A stretch of DNA of 64,000 nucleotides, taken from the NCBI RefSeq assembly GCF_002204795.1, contig NZ_NIXO01000010.1, positions 1 to 64,000 of the forward strand, written 5' to 3'. This DNA is from Pseudomonas sp. K2I15 (GTDB taxonomy: Bacteria; Pseudomonadota; Gammaproteobacteria; Pseudomonadales; Pseudomonadaceae). This document shows, piece after piece, positions 9,184 to 18,306 of the stretch. Within the stretch, counting starts at the first letter, position 1, and the number at the start of each line of letters is the position of its first letter. The position numbers were made by a program, and so were the translations under genes. The notes beneath the pieces are model-generated. The model had not been told where the DNA came from and searched no databases. It saw only the letters and a list, made by a program, of their open reading frames with translations.

Positions 9184-9942
9184 ATGACTGGGGCCACCGA
9201 ACGACAGCTGCGTGAAGAGCTCGCCGCTTGCTACCGCCTGATCGCGCACTTTCGCATGAGCGACCTGATCTTCACGCATATCTCGGTGCGCATTCCGGGG
9301 CCCGAGCATCACTTTTTGATCAACCCCTATGGGCTGATGTTTGAGGAGATCACCGCGTCCAGCCTGGTGAAAATCGGCCTGGACGGGCGTGCGGTCGAGG
9401 CGTCGGCCCATGGCGTCAACCCGGCGGGCTTTGTGATCCACAGCGCCATTCACGCGGCCCGCGCAGATGCCCAGTGCGTGCTGCACACCCACACCCGCGC
9501 AGGCTGCGCGGTGGCGGCACTCGAATGCGGGCTGTTGCCGGTGAACCAGATATCCATGGAGTTCTACGGCAAGGTCGCCTACCACGACTACGAAGGCGTA
9601 GCGCTGGATATGGACGAGCAACAACGACTGGTTCGTGACCTGGGCGACAAGCCGGTGTTGATGCTGCGCAACCATGGCCTGTTGACGGTAGGGGAGACGG
9701 TCAGTCAGGCATTCCTGCGCATGTACTACCTGGAAAAGGCCTGCGATATCCAGATCGCCGCCCAGGTGTGCGGCAAGCTGATCCTGCCGCCGGCCGATGT
9801 GTGTGAATACACCGAGCGGCAGTTCAATGAGCCTGGCCGGCCATTGGAAGAGGGTGAGCTGGCGGACCTGGACGCCATGCAACTGGCATGGGCGGCACTG
9901 CTGCGGTTGCTGGATCGGGTGTCGCCGGGGTTCCGGGAGTGA
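9184..9942 (+). CDS. Class II aldolase/adducin-family protein
   Basis: A 252-residue member of the class II aldolase/adducin fold, with putative metal-binding His in VLHTHTRAGCAV and the LRNHGLLTVG motif that supplies the third His. The family includes fuculose-phosphate aldolase, ribulose-phosphate epimerase and several decarboxylases. GGAG lies 9 bases before ATG 9184. The open frame extends further upstream, but that part crosses the palindrome and is not coding. It is divergent from the flavin reductase/XRE operon and probably belongs to the same pathway. The substrate is unknown. Confidence 0.88.
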   Translation: MTGATERQLREELAACYRLIAHFRMSDLIFTHISVRIPGPEHHFLINPYGLMFEEITASSLVKIGLDGRAVEASAHGVNPAGFVIHSAIHAARADAQCVLHTHTRAGCAVAALECGLLPVNQISMEFYGKVAYHDYEGVALDMDEQQRLVRDLGDKPVLMLRNHGLLTVGETVSQAFLRMYYLEKACDIQIAAQVCGKLILPPADVCEYTERQFNEPGRPLEEGELADLDAMQLAWAALLRLLDRVSPGFRE

Positions 9943-9983
9943 GGTAGAGTCGTCCAGCCGACTCAACCCAAGGACACCGCCTC

Positions 9984-10622
9984 ATGACCCAGGAAACCCG
10001 TTTCTCCCGCATGGAACCGGAGTTGCGCAAGGCCAATCTGGTCCAGGCGACGCTGGTGTGCCTCAAGCGCGACGGCTTTCAGGGCGCGTCAATCCGCAAG
10101 ATCAGTGCCGAGGCAGGGGTGTCGGTGGGGCTGATCAGTCATCACTATTCGGGCAAGGATGAACTGGTGGCCGAGGCCTATCGGTCGATCACCCGGCAGG
10201 TGATGGACCTGCTGCGTGATGCCATGGCCAAGGCGCCACCCAGCCCGCGCGAACGATTGTCGGCGTTTTTTCGCGGCTCGTTTTCCCCCGAGTTGCTGGA
10301 CCCGCAACTGCTGGATGCCTGGTTGGTGTTCTGGGGCGCGGTCAAGACCGCGCCGGCGATCAACCAGGCCCACGAACATTCCTATGGCGAGTATCGCACC
10401 ATCATGCGTTCGGCTTTGGTCGACATGGCTGCAGAGGAGGATTGGAAGCACTTTGACGCCGACTTGGCCGCCATTGCCTTGAGTGCCTTGCTCGATGGTT
10501 TGTGGCTGGAATCGGGGCTCAACCCCGGCACGTTCACCCCGGAGCAAGGTATCCAGATCTGCGAAGCCTGGGTCGATGGTTTGCAGGCCGGCGGCCGCCA
10601 GCGCTTCCAGATCAAACCCTGA
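9984..10622 (+). CDS. TetR-family regulator, BetI-like
   Basis: A 212-residue protein. The N-terminal TetR HTH covers about residues 18-64 (GASIRKISAEAGVSVGLISHHYSGKDEL), and the C-terminal ligand-binding domain has the BetI-like LLDAWLVFWGAVKTAPAI. AAGGAC precedes the ATG. It directly precedes the long catabolic operon in the same direction. The ACTGAAC-N4-GTTTAGT palindrome in the gap is its probable operator. It most likely represses the operon until the substrate or its CoA ester is present; that role is inference. Confidence 0.9.
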   Translation: MTQETRFSRMEPELRKANLVQATLVCLKRDGFQGASIRKISAEAGVSVGLISHHYSGKDELVAEAYRSITRQVMDLLRDAMAKAPPSPRERLSAFFRGSFSPELLDPQLLDAWLVFWGAVKTAPAINQAHEHSYGEYRTIMRSALVDMAAEEDWKHFDADLAAIALSALLDGLWLESGLNPGTFTPEQGIQICEAWVDGLQAGGRQRFQIKP

Positions 10623-10638
10623 ACTGACGTTTTCTTCG

Positions 10639-10663
10639 CCGCCTGAACGCAATGTTCAGGCGG
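10639..10663 (+). other. Hairpin after the tetR gene
   Basis: A 10-bp perfect stem (CCGCCTGAAC / GTTCAGGCGG) with a 5-base loop follows the tetR stop by 17 bases. No T-run follows it, so it is not a textbook intrinsic terminator. It could stabilise the tetR mRNA end or slow polymerase. Confidence 0.4.
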
Positions 10664-10708
10664 GCATTCCCCCTCGAAAAATATTTGCAGCTACCCGATT
10701 GCCTCCTT

Positions 10709-10726
10709 ACTGAACACTCGTTTAGT
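10709..10726. promoter_or_regulatory. Probable TetR operator upstream of the catabolic operon
   Basis: ACTGAAC-N4-GTTTAGT is a palindrome with one mismatch, 50 bases before the enoyl-CoA hydratase start. Its size and spacing are typical for TetR dimers, and the gene just upstream encodes one. Confidence 0.55.
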
Positions 10727-10776
10727 ATCGCCCCATGTCGCCCCCCTCAAGCCAATTAAAATAATTCGAGGATCCC

Positions 10777-11568
10777 ATGACTACAGAACCGTCCGTGCTC
10801 ACTCAAGTGCAAGCAGGCATCGCCTGGATCACTCTCAATCGTGGCGCCCAGCGCAATGCCCTGGACATCCCGACCCTCAAGCACTTGCATGCGTTGCTGG
10901 ACGGATTCAACAGTGACCCGGCCGTGCGCGTGGTGGTGCTGACTGCCAGCGGTCGCAGCTTCTGCGCCGGTGCCGACCTCGCCGAATGGGCCGACGCCGA
11001 AGCCCGTGGCGCCCTCGAAACCTACGGCTGGACCGAAACCGCCCACGGCCTGATGACCCGCCTGCACACCCTCGACAAACCCACCATCGCCGCCATCAAC
11101 GGCACGGCGGTCGGCGCCGGCGTGGACCTGACCCTGTGCTGCGACCTGCGCGTGGCGGCCCAATCGGCACGCTTCAAGGCCGGCTACACCAGTATGGCCT
11201 ACTCGCCGGACGCCGGTGCCAGCTGGCATTTGCCGCGCTTGATCGGCAGTGAACAAGCCAAGCGCCTGCTGTTCCTCGATGAATTGTGGAGCGCTGATCG
11301 CGCCCTGGCCGCAGGCCTCGTGGGCGAAGTGGTCGCCGATGAGCAACTGCACGCCCACGTCACCGACCTGGCCACACGCCTGGCCAACGGCCCGACGTTC
11401 GCCTTTGCCCAAACTAAAACCCTTATCCGCGAAGGCGCCGCGCGCAGCCTGCCCGAGCAGCTCCAGGCTGAACTCGCCGCCGGCTTGCTGTGTGGCCGCA
11501 GTGCCGACGGTGCTGAAGCCTTGCGCGCCTCGATGGAAAAGCGCCCAGCGAATTTCTCCGGCAAATAA
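10777..11568 (+). CDS. Enoyl-CoA hydratase/isomerase family protein
   Basis: A 263-residue crotonase-fold enzyme. The oxyanion-hole motifs are SFCAGADLAEW (about residue 67) and INGTAVGAGVDLTLCCDLRVA. In the catalytic segment the sequence is YSPDAGASWHLPRLIG. The Asp there resembles PaaG-type isomerases rather than the two-Glu hydratases. It may therefore isomerise rather than hydrate an acyl-CoA. It opens the operon 42 bases before the acyl-CoA dehydrogenase, and together they process a CoA ester made by the downstream acyl-CoA synthetase. Confidence 0.92.
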   Translation: MTTEPSVLTQVQAGIAWITLNRGAQRNALDIPTLKHLHALLDGFNSDPAVRVVVLTASGRSFCAGADLAEWADAEARGALETYGWTETAHGLMTRLHTLDKPTIAAINGTAVGAGVDLTLCCDLRVAAQSARFKAGYTSMAYSPDAGASWHLPRLIGSEQAKRLLFLDELWSADRALAAGLVGEVVADEQLHAHVTDLATRLANGPTFAFAQTKTLIREGAARSLPEQLQAELAAGLLCGRSADGAEALRASMEKRPANFSGK

Positions 11569-11609
11569 TCCCGCCTCAAAACACCCTCGAACGATCGACA
11601 GGTAGCGCC

Positions 11610-12770
11610 ATGAATTTCCAGCCCAGCCAAGAACAAGACATGTTGGTGGACGCGGTACGCAGTTTTGTTGCCAAGGAGTTGTTGCCCCACGAGGAGGCGG
11701 TGGACCGCGCCGATGAAGTCTCGCCGGAACTCGCCGCGCAGATCCGTGACAAGGCCATCGCTGCTGGTTTCTATGCCTTCAACATGCCGGAAGAAGTTGG
11801 CGGTGGCGGCCTGGATTACCTGTCCCAGGCGTTGATCGAACGGGAGTTGTCGAAGGTGTCCTGGGCGCTGCATGTGTTTGTCGCCCGGCCGTCGAAAATC
11901 CTCATGGCCTGCACCGGCGCGCAGATTGGCGAGTACCTGTTGCCGTGTGTGCAGGGCAAGAAGGTCGACTGCTTTGCCCTCACCGAACCGGGCGCCGGTT
12001 CTGATGCCAACGCGATCAAGACCCGCGCCGTGCGCAGCGGTGATGACTTTGTGCTGAATGGCAGCAAGCACTTCATCAGCCACGCCGGCCACGCGGATTT
12101 CGCCATCGTGTTTGCCGTCACCGACACCTACGAACACAACGGCCGCCAGCGTAACGCCGTGACCTCGTTCCTGGTGGACCGTGGCACGCCGGGCATGACC
12201 ATTCGCCGGGGCCCCAAGTGCGTCAGTAACCGCGGTTACCACACCTATGAAATGTTCTTCGACGACTGCCGCGTACCGGCTTCCAAAGTCCTTGGTGAAG
12301 TCGGCAAAGGCTGGGAAGTCGCCAACGCCTGGCTGACTGCCGGCCGGGTGATGGTGGCCGCCAACTGCGTGGGCCAGGCCCAGCGTGCGCTGGATGTGTC
12401 CCTGCAATGGGCGGCAGACCGCAAACAGTTCGGCCAGCCCATCGGCACTTATCAAGGTATCTCGTTCAAGCTCGCCGACATGGCCACGCAAATCCGCGCA
12501 GCCGAACTGCTGACCCTGAACACCGCCTGGAAGATGGACCAGGGCACCATGACCGATGGCGAGGCTGGTATGGCCAAGCTGTTTGCCAGTGAAGTGCTGG
12601 GCAAGGTCGCCGACGAGGCTGTGCAGATTTACGGCGGCATGGGCTTGATGGACGAAGGGCCGGTGGAGCGCATCTGGCGCAACGCGCGGATCGAGCGGAT
12701 CTGGGAAGGCACTTCGGAAATCCAGCGCCACATTATTGCCCGCGAACTGTTGCGGCCGCTGTTGCGCTGA
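11610..12770 (+). CDS. Acyl-CoA dehydrogenase
   Basis: A 386-residue FAD enzyme of standard ACAD length. CFALTEPGAGSDA is the FAD/substrate-binding signature. QIYGGMGLMDEGPVERIWRN and IWEGTSEIQRH form the C-terminal signature and include the usual catalytic Glu region. It introduces an alpha,beta double bond into an acyl-CoA, passing electrons to ETF. It is second in the operon, ahead of the acyl-CoA synthetase. Chain length or branching of the substrate is unknown. Confidence 0.94.
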   Translation: MNFQPSQEQDMLVDAVRSFVAKELLPHEEAVDRADEVSPELAAQIRDKAIAAGFYAFNMPEEVGGGGLDYLSQALIERELSKVSWALHVFVARPSKILMACTGAQIGEYLLPCVQGKKVDCFALTEPGAGSDANAIKTRAVRSGDDFVLNGSKHFISHAGHADFAIVFAVTDTYEHNGRQRNAVTSFLVDRGTPGMTIRRGPKCVSNRGYHTYEMFFDDCRVPASKVLGEVGKGWEVANAWLTAGRVMVAANCVGQAQRALDVSLQWAADRKQFGQPIGTYQGISFKLADMATQIRAAELLTLNTAWKMDQGTMTDGEAGMAKLFASEVLGKVADEAVQIYGGMGLMDEGPVERIWRNARIERIWEGTSEIQRHIIARELLRPLLR

Positions 12771-12788
12771 TCGGGTCGGAGAACGCTT

Positions 12789-14888
12789 ATGTCCCAGGCT
12801 ATTCGCGACAATCTCAAGCGCCTGCTGGCGCCCCGTCACCTGGCGTTCGTCGGTGGGCGCAGCATGGCCCGCGCCCTCAAGCGCTGCGCCGAGGGTGGTT
12901 TTGAGGGCCAGATGTGGCTGGTCAATCCGCAGCATGACAGCCTCGACGGCATTCCCTGCGTGCGTCGCGTGGCCGATTTGCCGTGCGGCCCGGATGCGGT
13001 GTTTATCGCCACCAACCGCGAGCTGACCCTGAGCTGTGTCGCCGAGTTGGCGGCCATCGGCACCGGTGGCGCTATTTGCTACGCCTCCGGGTTTGCCGAA
13101 ACCGGCGCCGAGGGCCAGGCCTTGCAGCAACAATTGCTCAAGGCGGCGGGCGAGATGGCGCTGCTCGGTCCCAACTGCTATGGCCTGCTGGACTACCTGC
13201 ACCGCTCGGCGTTGTGGCCGGTGGCCCATGGCGGCAAGCCGGTAGAGAAGGGCGTTGCGGTGCTGACCCAGAGCGGCAACTTCGCCTACAACCTGTCCAT
13301 GAGTGACCGTTCGCTGCCGGTGGCCTATATGGCGTCGGTGGGCAACCAGGCGCAATTGGGCGTTGCCGAATTGCTGGATGTGCTGCTGGATGAGCCACGT
13401 GTCACGGCCATCGGCTTGCACCTGGAAGGCTTGAAGAATGTGCCGGGGTTTGCCCGTGCGGCCCACAAGGCGCTGGAAAAAGGTATCCCGATCATCGCCC
13501 TGAAAACCGGCGTGTCGCAGATCGGCGCCGAGTTGGCCTTGAGTCATACCAGCTCTTTATCGGGCTCTGATGCGCTGTACGACAGCCTGTTTGCGCGCCT
13601 CGGCGTGATCCGGGTGAGCGGGCCGGTGAGTTTTGTCGAAACCCTGAAAGCAGCGGCCTGCGGTAATTTGCCAGCGGGCAACAGCCTGATCGCCCTGGCC
13701 TGTTCCGGTGGCGATGCCGGGTTGATTGCCGACTACGCCGAGCGCAACGATTTAAGCCTGCCCAAACTCGATGAAGGCCAGCGCTCGGAACTGGCGCAGG
13801 TACTGCCCAGCTACGCCAACCTGGTCAACCCGCTGGACTTCACAACGGCCATCTGGGGCAACAGCGAAGCCCTGAATACGATGCTCGACACGGCACTGCG
13901 CACTGAAGCGGATGCGGCGATGCTGGTGCTCGACTACCCGGCTGAATTTACCGGTGAGCGCAAGGAATGCGACCTGCTGCTGGAGCTGTTTTGCAGCGCG
14001 CTGAGTCGCCACGGAAAGACCGGTTTTGTCACCTCGGCATTCCCCGAACTGCTGCCGGCCCACGCCCGCGAGCGCCTGCATGCCCAGGGTGTTGCGGCGT
14101 TGCAAGGTGTGGAAGATGCCATGGCTGCCTGGGGCCGGATTGCCGACTACCAAAACAATCGCCGGGCGCTCCTGGCGCGGGGTGAATCGATACTGGTCCC
14201 GCTGTGCCCGCAAGCGCTTGAAGAGCACGGGCAGTCGCTCAACGAGTGGGATTCCAAGCAAGCTTTACGCGCGTTCGGGTTGACTACGCCGACGGCCGTT
14301 TTGAGTACTCCCGCGCGGGCGATTGCCGACGCCAAACTGCTGGGCTACCCGCTGGTACTCAAAGCCGTCAGTGCCGACCTGCCGCATAAAACCGAAGCCG
14401 GCGCGGTGGCGCTCAACCTACGGGACGGCCTTGCCTTGACCGCCGCCCTGGCCCAGATGCGCGAGCAAATCGCCGCCTATGCACCAGACGTACCTTTCGA
14501 TCACCTGCTGCTGGAATCCATGGCCACGCCACCGCTGGCCGAGCTGATTGTTGGTATCAAGCGCGAAAACGATTTCGGCCTGGCGTTGGTGATCGGCGCC
14601 GGTGGCATCCTCGTGGAATTGCTCAAGGACAGTCGCAGCCTGTTGCTGCCGACCACAGACGACGCGATCCGCAATGCCTTGCTCAGCCTGCGCAGCGCCG
14701 CATTGCTGCAAGGCTTTCGCGGGCGTGAAGTGGCCGACATGGAGGCGTTGGTGGCGGCCATTCGTGCGGTGGCCGACTACGCCTGCGCCAACGCCGGGCA
14801 GTTGCTGGAACTGGATGTAAACCCATTGCTGGTCAATGCCCGGGGCGCCACGGCGGTCGATGCATTGATCCGTCTCGCCCAGGCGTGA
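12789..14888 (+). CDS. Acetate--CoA ligase (ADP-forming)-type acyl-CoA synthetase
   Basis: A 699-residue fused alpha-beta NDP-forming acyl-CoA synthetase. The N-terminal CoA-binding Rossmann domain spans about 1-140. The succinyl-CoA-ligase-like domain carries the phosphohistidine segment ELALSHTSSLSGSDALYD near 250. The C-terminal ATP-grasp domain (about 470-690) contains LVLKAVSADLPHKTEAGAV. It activates a carboxylic acid to its CoA ester, feeding the dehydrogenase and hydratase upstream. The next gene's GTG/ATG starts overlap its stop region. The pairing with a 2-oxoacid decarboxylase-like enzyme suggests the acid derives from a 2-oxoacid. Confidence 0.9.
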   Translation: MSQAIRDNLKRLLAPRHLAFVGGRSMARALKRCAEGGFEGQMWLVNPQHDSLDGIPCVRRVADLPCGPDAVFIATNRELTLSCVAELAAIGTGGAICYASGFAETGAEGQALQQQLLKAAGEMALLGPNCYGLLDYLHRSALWPVAHGGKPVEKGVAVLTQSGNFAYNLSMSDRSLPVAYMASVGNQAQLGVAELLDVLLDEPRVTAIGLHLEGLKNVPGFARAAHKALEKGIPIIALKTGVSQIGAELALSHTSSLSGSDALYDSLFARLGVIRVSGPVSFVETLKAAACGNLPAGNSLIALACSGGDAGLIADYAERNDLSLPKLDEGQRSELAQVLPSYANLVNPLDFTTAIWGNSEALNTMLDTALRTEADAAMLVLDYPAEFTGERKECDLLLELFCSALSRHGKTGFVTSAFPELLPAHARERLHAQGVAALQGVEDAMAAWGRIADYQNNRRALLARGESILVPLCPQALEEHGQSLNEWDSKQALRAFGLTTPTAVLSTPARAIADAKLLGYPLVLKAVSADLPHKTEAGAVALNLRDGLALTAALAQMREQIAAYAPDVPFDHLLLESMATPPLAELIVGIKRENDFGLALVIGAGGILVELLKDSRSLLLPTTDDAIRNALLSLRSAALLQGFRGREVADMEALVAAIRAVADYACANAGQLLELDVNPLLVNARGATAVDALIRLAQA

Positions 14889-14899
14889 AGGAGATGACG

Positions 14900-16510
14900 A
14901 TGCAAAGCAAAACCTTGACGGGCGGCCAGGCCCTGGTGCGATTACTGGCCAATTATGGTGTCGACACTGTATTCGGGATTCCTGGCGTGCATACGCTGGA
15001 GCTGTATCGCGGCTTGCCCGGCAGCGGCATCCGCCATGTGTTGACCCGCCATGAGCAGGGGGCCGGCTTCATGGCCGACGGTTATGCGCGGGTCAGCGGC
15101 AAGCCGGGTGTGTGTTTCATCATCACCGGGCCGGGTGTGACCAATGCCGCGACGGCCATCGGCCAGGCGTATGCCGACTCGATTCCGCTGCTGGTGATTT
15201 CCAGCGTCAACCACACCGCCAGCCTCGGCAAGGGTTGGGGCTGCCTGCATGAAACCCAGGACCAACGCGCGATGACCGCCCCCATCACCGCGTTTTCGGC
15301 GGTGGCGTTGAGTGCCGAGGATTTGCCGGAATTGATCGCGCGGGCCTACGCGGTGTTCGACAGTGAGCGGCCACGGCCGGTGCATATTTCGGTGCCGCTG
15401 GATGTGCTGTCGGCACCGATCAAGCGGGACTGGAGCAATGAAGTGGTGCGCCGTCCCGAGCGCGGTTTGCCGTCGGCTGAAAGCCTCGATCAGGCCGTGG
15501 CGAAACTGGCTGCGGCCAAGCGCCCGATGATCATCGCCGGTGGTGGTGCGTTGTTGGCGGCGGATGCCTTGCAGCGCTTGAGCACGCAATTGGCGGCGCC
15601 GTTTTTCAGCAGTGTGGCCGGCAAGGGTTTGCTGCCGGTGGAGCATCCGCTGAATGCCGGGGCCACCCTGTGCGTCGAGCCGGGCTGGCAGCTCATCGCG
15701 CAGGCGGATGTGGTGTTGGCCATCGGTACTGAAATGGCCGATACCGACTTCTGGCGCGAACGCCTGCCGATTAATGGCGAGCTGTTGCGAGTGGATATCG
15801 ACCCGCGCAAGTTCAACGATTTTTATCCCTGTGCCGTGGCGCTGCACGGGGATGCCCACCACACCGCGCTGGTCCTGCTGGAGCGTCTGCCGGCCACGCC
15901 GTGCAACGCCGACGAGGCGCGCAGGGCCGTTGCGGCATTACGCCTGGCAGTCAGTAGCGGCCATGGTCCGTTGCAACGAATTCACCAGGCGATTCTCGAC
16001 CGCGTGGCCGCCGAGCTGCCCGCCAATGCCTTCATCAGCAGTGACATGACCCAGCTGGCCTACACCGGCAACTACGCCTTCCCCAGCAACGCCACCCGCA
16101 GCTGGTTGCACCCCACCGGCTACGGCACCTTGGGCTATGGCCTGCCGGCCGGTATCGGCGCCAAGTTCGGCGCGCCTGAACGGCCTGGCCTGGTGCTGGT
16201 GGGCGACGGCGGTTTTCTCTACACCGCCCAGGAACTGGCCACGGCAGTGGAAGAGCTAAACAGTCCGCTGGTGGTGTTGCTGTGGAACAACGACGCCCTT
16301 GGGCAAATTCGCGACGACATGCTGAGCCTGGACATCGAACCCATCGGCGTACTGCCGCGCAATCCGGACTTCGCCGCGCTGGCGCGGGCGTTTGGTTGCA
16401 CGGTCAGCGAGCCACAGAACCTGGATGAGCTGCAGACGGATTTGCGTAACGGTTTCAAGCGCAACAGCGTGACCTTGATCGAGTTGAAGCATGCCTGTGT
16501 GAACCTTTAG
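14900..16510 (+). CDS. ThDP-dependent enzyme, 5-guanidino-2-oxopentanoate decarboxylase (AruI)-like
   Basis: About 536 residues with the three-domain acetolactate-synthase/decarboxylase fold. The ThDP-activating Glu is in LTRHEQGAGFMADGYARVSG. The ThDP/Mg motif runs from GDGGFLYTAQELA to LLWNND. GTG 14885 and ATG 14894 are also in frame, but AAGGAG at 14888-14893 fits ATG 14900 best (6-base spacing). Similarity to AruI is my recollection of the subfamily; no arginine transaminase (aruH) is here. Acetolactate-synthase-like or another 2-oxoacid decarboxylase remains possible. It would supply an aldehyde or acid for CoA activation. Confidence 0.75.
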   Translation: MQSKTLTGGQALVRLLANYGVDTVFGIPGVHTLELYRGLPGSGIRHVLTRHEQGAGFMADGYARVSGKPGVCFIITGPGVTNAATAIGQAYADSIPLLVISSVNHTASLGKGWGCLHETQDQRAMTAPITAFSAVALSAEDLPELIARAYAVFDSERPRPVHISVPLDVLSAPIKRDWSNEVVRRPERGLPSAESLDQAVAKLAAAKRPMIIAGGGALLAADALQRLSTQLAAPFFSSVAGKGLLPVEHPLNAGATLCVEPGWQLIAQADVVLAIGTEMADTDFWRERLPINGELLRVDIDPRKFNDFYPCAVALHGDAHHTALVLLERLPATPCNADEARRAVAALRLAVSSGHGPLQRIHQAILDRVAAELPANAFISSDMTQLAYTGNYAFPSNATRSWLHPTGYGTLGYGLPAGIGAKFGAPERPGLVLVGDGGFLYTAQELATAVEELNSPLVVLLWNNDALGQIRDDMLSLDIEPIGVLPRNPDFAALARAFGCTVSEPQNLDELQTDLRNGFKRNSVTLIELKHACVNL

Positions 16511-16522
16511 AGGAGCAACACC

Positions 16523-18109
16523 ATGAGCGAAAACAACAACAAAATGACTCAAGCGATGCACCGACGGGACTTTCTCAAACACAGCGCCGTAGCCGGTGCC
16601 GTGGCGGCCGCGTTGTCCATGGGCCTGCCGCTGCACGCTTTCGCCGAAGAGGCCGTGCCCAAGCCGGGGGGCGTGCTGCGCATGGGCCTGGCCGGCGGCA
16701 GCACCACCGACTCCCGCGACCCCGGCTCCTGGGTAGACACCTTCACCTTCGTCGGCTTTTCGGCGGTGTACAACACCCTCACTGAAATCGCGGTGGACGG
16801 CCGCGCCATCCCTGAATTGGCCGAAAGCTTTGAGTCGACGCCCGACGCGCGCATCTGGACCTTCAAACTGCGCCAGGGCGTGACCTTCCATAACGGCAAA
16901 AGCCTGACCGCCGAAGACGTGGTGGCCTCGATCAACCACCACCTGGAGGCCAAATCCACCTCGGCGGCCAAGACGGTGCTCGGCGATGTGGCCAGCGTCA
17001 GCGCCAAGGGCACCGACGGGGTGGTGTTTGAACTGCACTCGGGCAATGCCGATTTCGCCTATGTGGTCGCTGATTACCACCTGGTGATCATGCCCGCCAA
17101 GGACGGCGCCGCCGACTGGCAGGCCGGGATCGGCACCAGCGGTTATCGCCTGAAAAGCTTCGAGCCCGGCGTGCGCATGGACCTGGAGCGCAACCCTGAT
17201 TACTGGAAGCAGGGAAGGGCGCATTTCGCCAGTGCCGAGCTGATCGCCATTGCCGACGGCGCGGCGCGGGTGAATGCGCTGGTCACAGGGCAAGTGGACG
17301 TGATCAACAAGGTCGACCTGAAAACCGTGGCCCTGCTCAAGCGCAACCCTGCGCTGGTCATCGAAGAAACCAAGGGTGCCCAGCACTACACCTTCCCGAT
17401 GTTGTGCGACAGCAATGAGTTCAAGAACAACGATATCCGCATGGCGATGAAGCATGCGATCAACCGCGAAACCCTGCTGGCCTCGGTGCTGCATGGCTAT
17501 GGCCTGGTGGGCAACGATCATCCGATCCAACCCGGCAGCCGCTTCATAAATGCCGCCCTTGAGCAGCGTACCTACGACCCGGACAAGTCGCGTTTCTATC
17601 TGCGCAAGGCCGGTGTGGAGTCGCTCAAGGTGCGCCTGCAAGCCTCCGACGCCGCGTACACCGGCGCGGTGGACGCCTCGGTGCTGTTCAAGGAGCAGGC
17701 ACGCCAGGCCGGGATTGATATCGACGTGGTGCGTGAACCGACCGATGGGTTCTTCTCCAACGTGTGGATGAAGCAGCCGTTCACCACCTCGTTCTGGTAC
17801 AGCAGCCTCACCGCCGACCGCATGTTCAGCATCGGCTACGCCAAGGGCGCGGCGTGGAACGAAACCCATTGGGATAACGCCCGCTTCAACCAGTTGCTCA
17901 ACGCTGCGCGCGGTGAGATGAACGCGCCGGTGCGCCAGGAGATGTACAACGAAATGCAGAGCCTGTGCCGCGACGATGGCGGGGCGATTGTGCCGCTGTT
18001 TGCCAGCTCCGTGGCGGCACGCTCGAACCGCGTCAGTCATGGACCGCTGACGGCGCCGTATGGGGAACTGGATGGGTTGCGGCTGATCGAGCGGTGGTGG
18101 CAGGCGTGA
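16523..18109 (+). CDS. ABC transporter substrate-binding protein, dipeptide/oligopeptide (SBP family 5)
   Basis: A 528-residue periplasmic protein. The leader has a twin-arginine-type motif HRRDFLKHSAVAGA followed by a hydrophobic stretch ending LHAFA, suggesting Tat export. The mature part shows the SBP_bac_5 pattern (RIWTFKLRQGVTFHNGKSLTAEDVVAS cut at RQGVTFHNGK, then DYWKQG). AGGAGC precedes the ATG. It is separated from its permease genes by 197 bases containing a REP pair. Relatives bind peptides, nickel, opines or glutathione; the ligand here is unknown. Confidence 0.92.
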   Translation: MSENNNKMTQAMHRRDFLKHSAVAGAVAAALSMGLPLHAFAEEAVPKPGGVLRMGLAGGSTTDSRDPGSWVDTFTFVGFSAVYNTLTEIAVDGRAIPELAESFESTPDARIWTFKLRQGVTFHNGKSLTAEDVVASINHHLEAKSTSAAKTVLGDVASVSAKGTDGVVFELHSGNADFAYVVADYHLVIMPAKDGAADWQAGIGTSGYRLKSFEPGVRMDLERNPDYWKQGRAHFASAELIAIADGAARVNALVTGQVDVINKVDLKTVALLKRNPALVIEETKGAQHYTFPMLCDSNEFKNNDIRMAMKHAINRETLLASVLHGYGLVGNDHPIQPGSRFINAALEQRTYDPDKSRFYLRKAGVESLKVRLQASDAAYTGAVDASVLFKEQARQAGIDIDVVREPTDGFFSNVWMKQPFTTSFWYSSLTADRMFSIGYAKGAAWNETHWDNARFNQLLNAARGEMNAPVRQEMYNEMQSLCRDDGGAIVPLFASSVAARSNRVSHGPLTAPYGELDGLRLIERWWQA

Positions 18110-18135
18110 AGATTTCAGAAACGCCGCAAATCAAA

Positions 18136-18257
18136 TGTGGGAGCGGGCTTCTGTGGTGAGCGGACTTGCCCCGCGTTGGGCTGCGAAGCAGCCCCATCAA
18201 TCTGTGGTGAACCCGACGGGGGACAAGCCCCCTCGCCACAGCAAGCCCGCTCCCACA
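18136..18257. repeat. REP-type inverted repeat pair inside the ABC operon
   Basis: TGTGGGAGCGGGCTT (18136-18150) and its exact inverse at 18243-18257 flank a 92-base insert. The insert holds another perfect hairpin, GGGCTGC-GAA-GCAGCCC, at 18178-18194. This is the fluorescent-Pseudomonas REP consensus. It lies between the binding-protein and permease genes, where it may stabilise the upstream mRNA and raise binding-protein levels. Confidence 0.85.
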
Positions 18258-18306
18258 TTGGATATTTGTCGCCTTCGGGAAAATGCCCAACTCATGAGAA
18301 CCGAAC

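Noticed and set aside
11199..13547. 782-codon open frame on the minus strand opposite the acyl-CoA genes
   Set aside because: It is antisense to two genes with clear family motifs, has repetitive His/Gln/Arg-rich composition and no RBS. Long antisense frames are common in GC-rich DNA with strong third-position bias.
16256..18040. 594-codon minus-strand frame opposite the ThDP enzyme and binding protein
   Set aside because: Same reason: it mirrors the codon bias of real plus-strand genes and has no recognisable domain.
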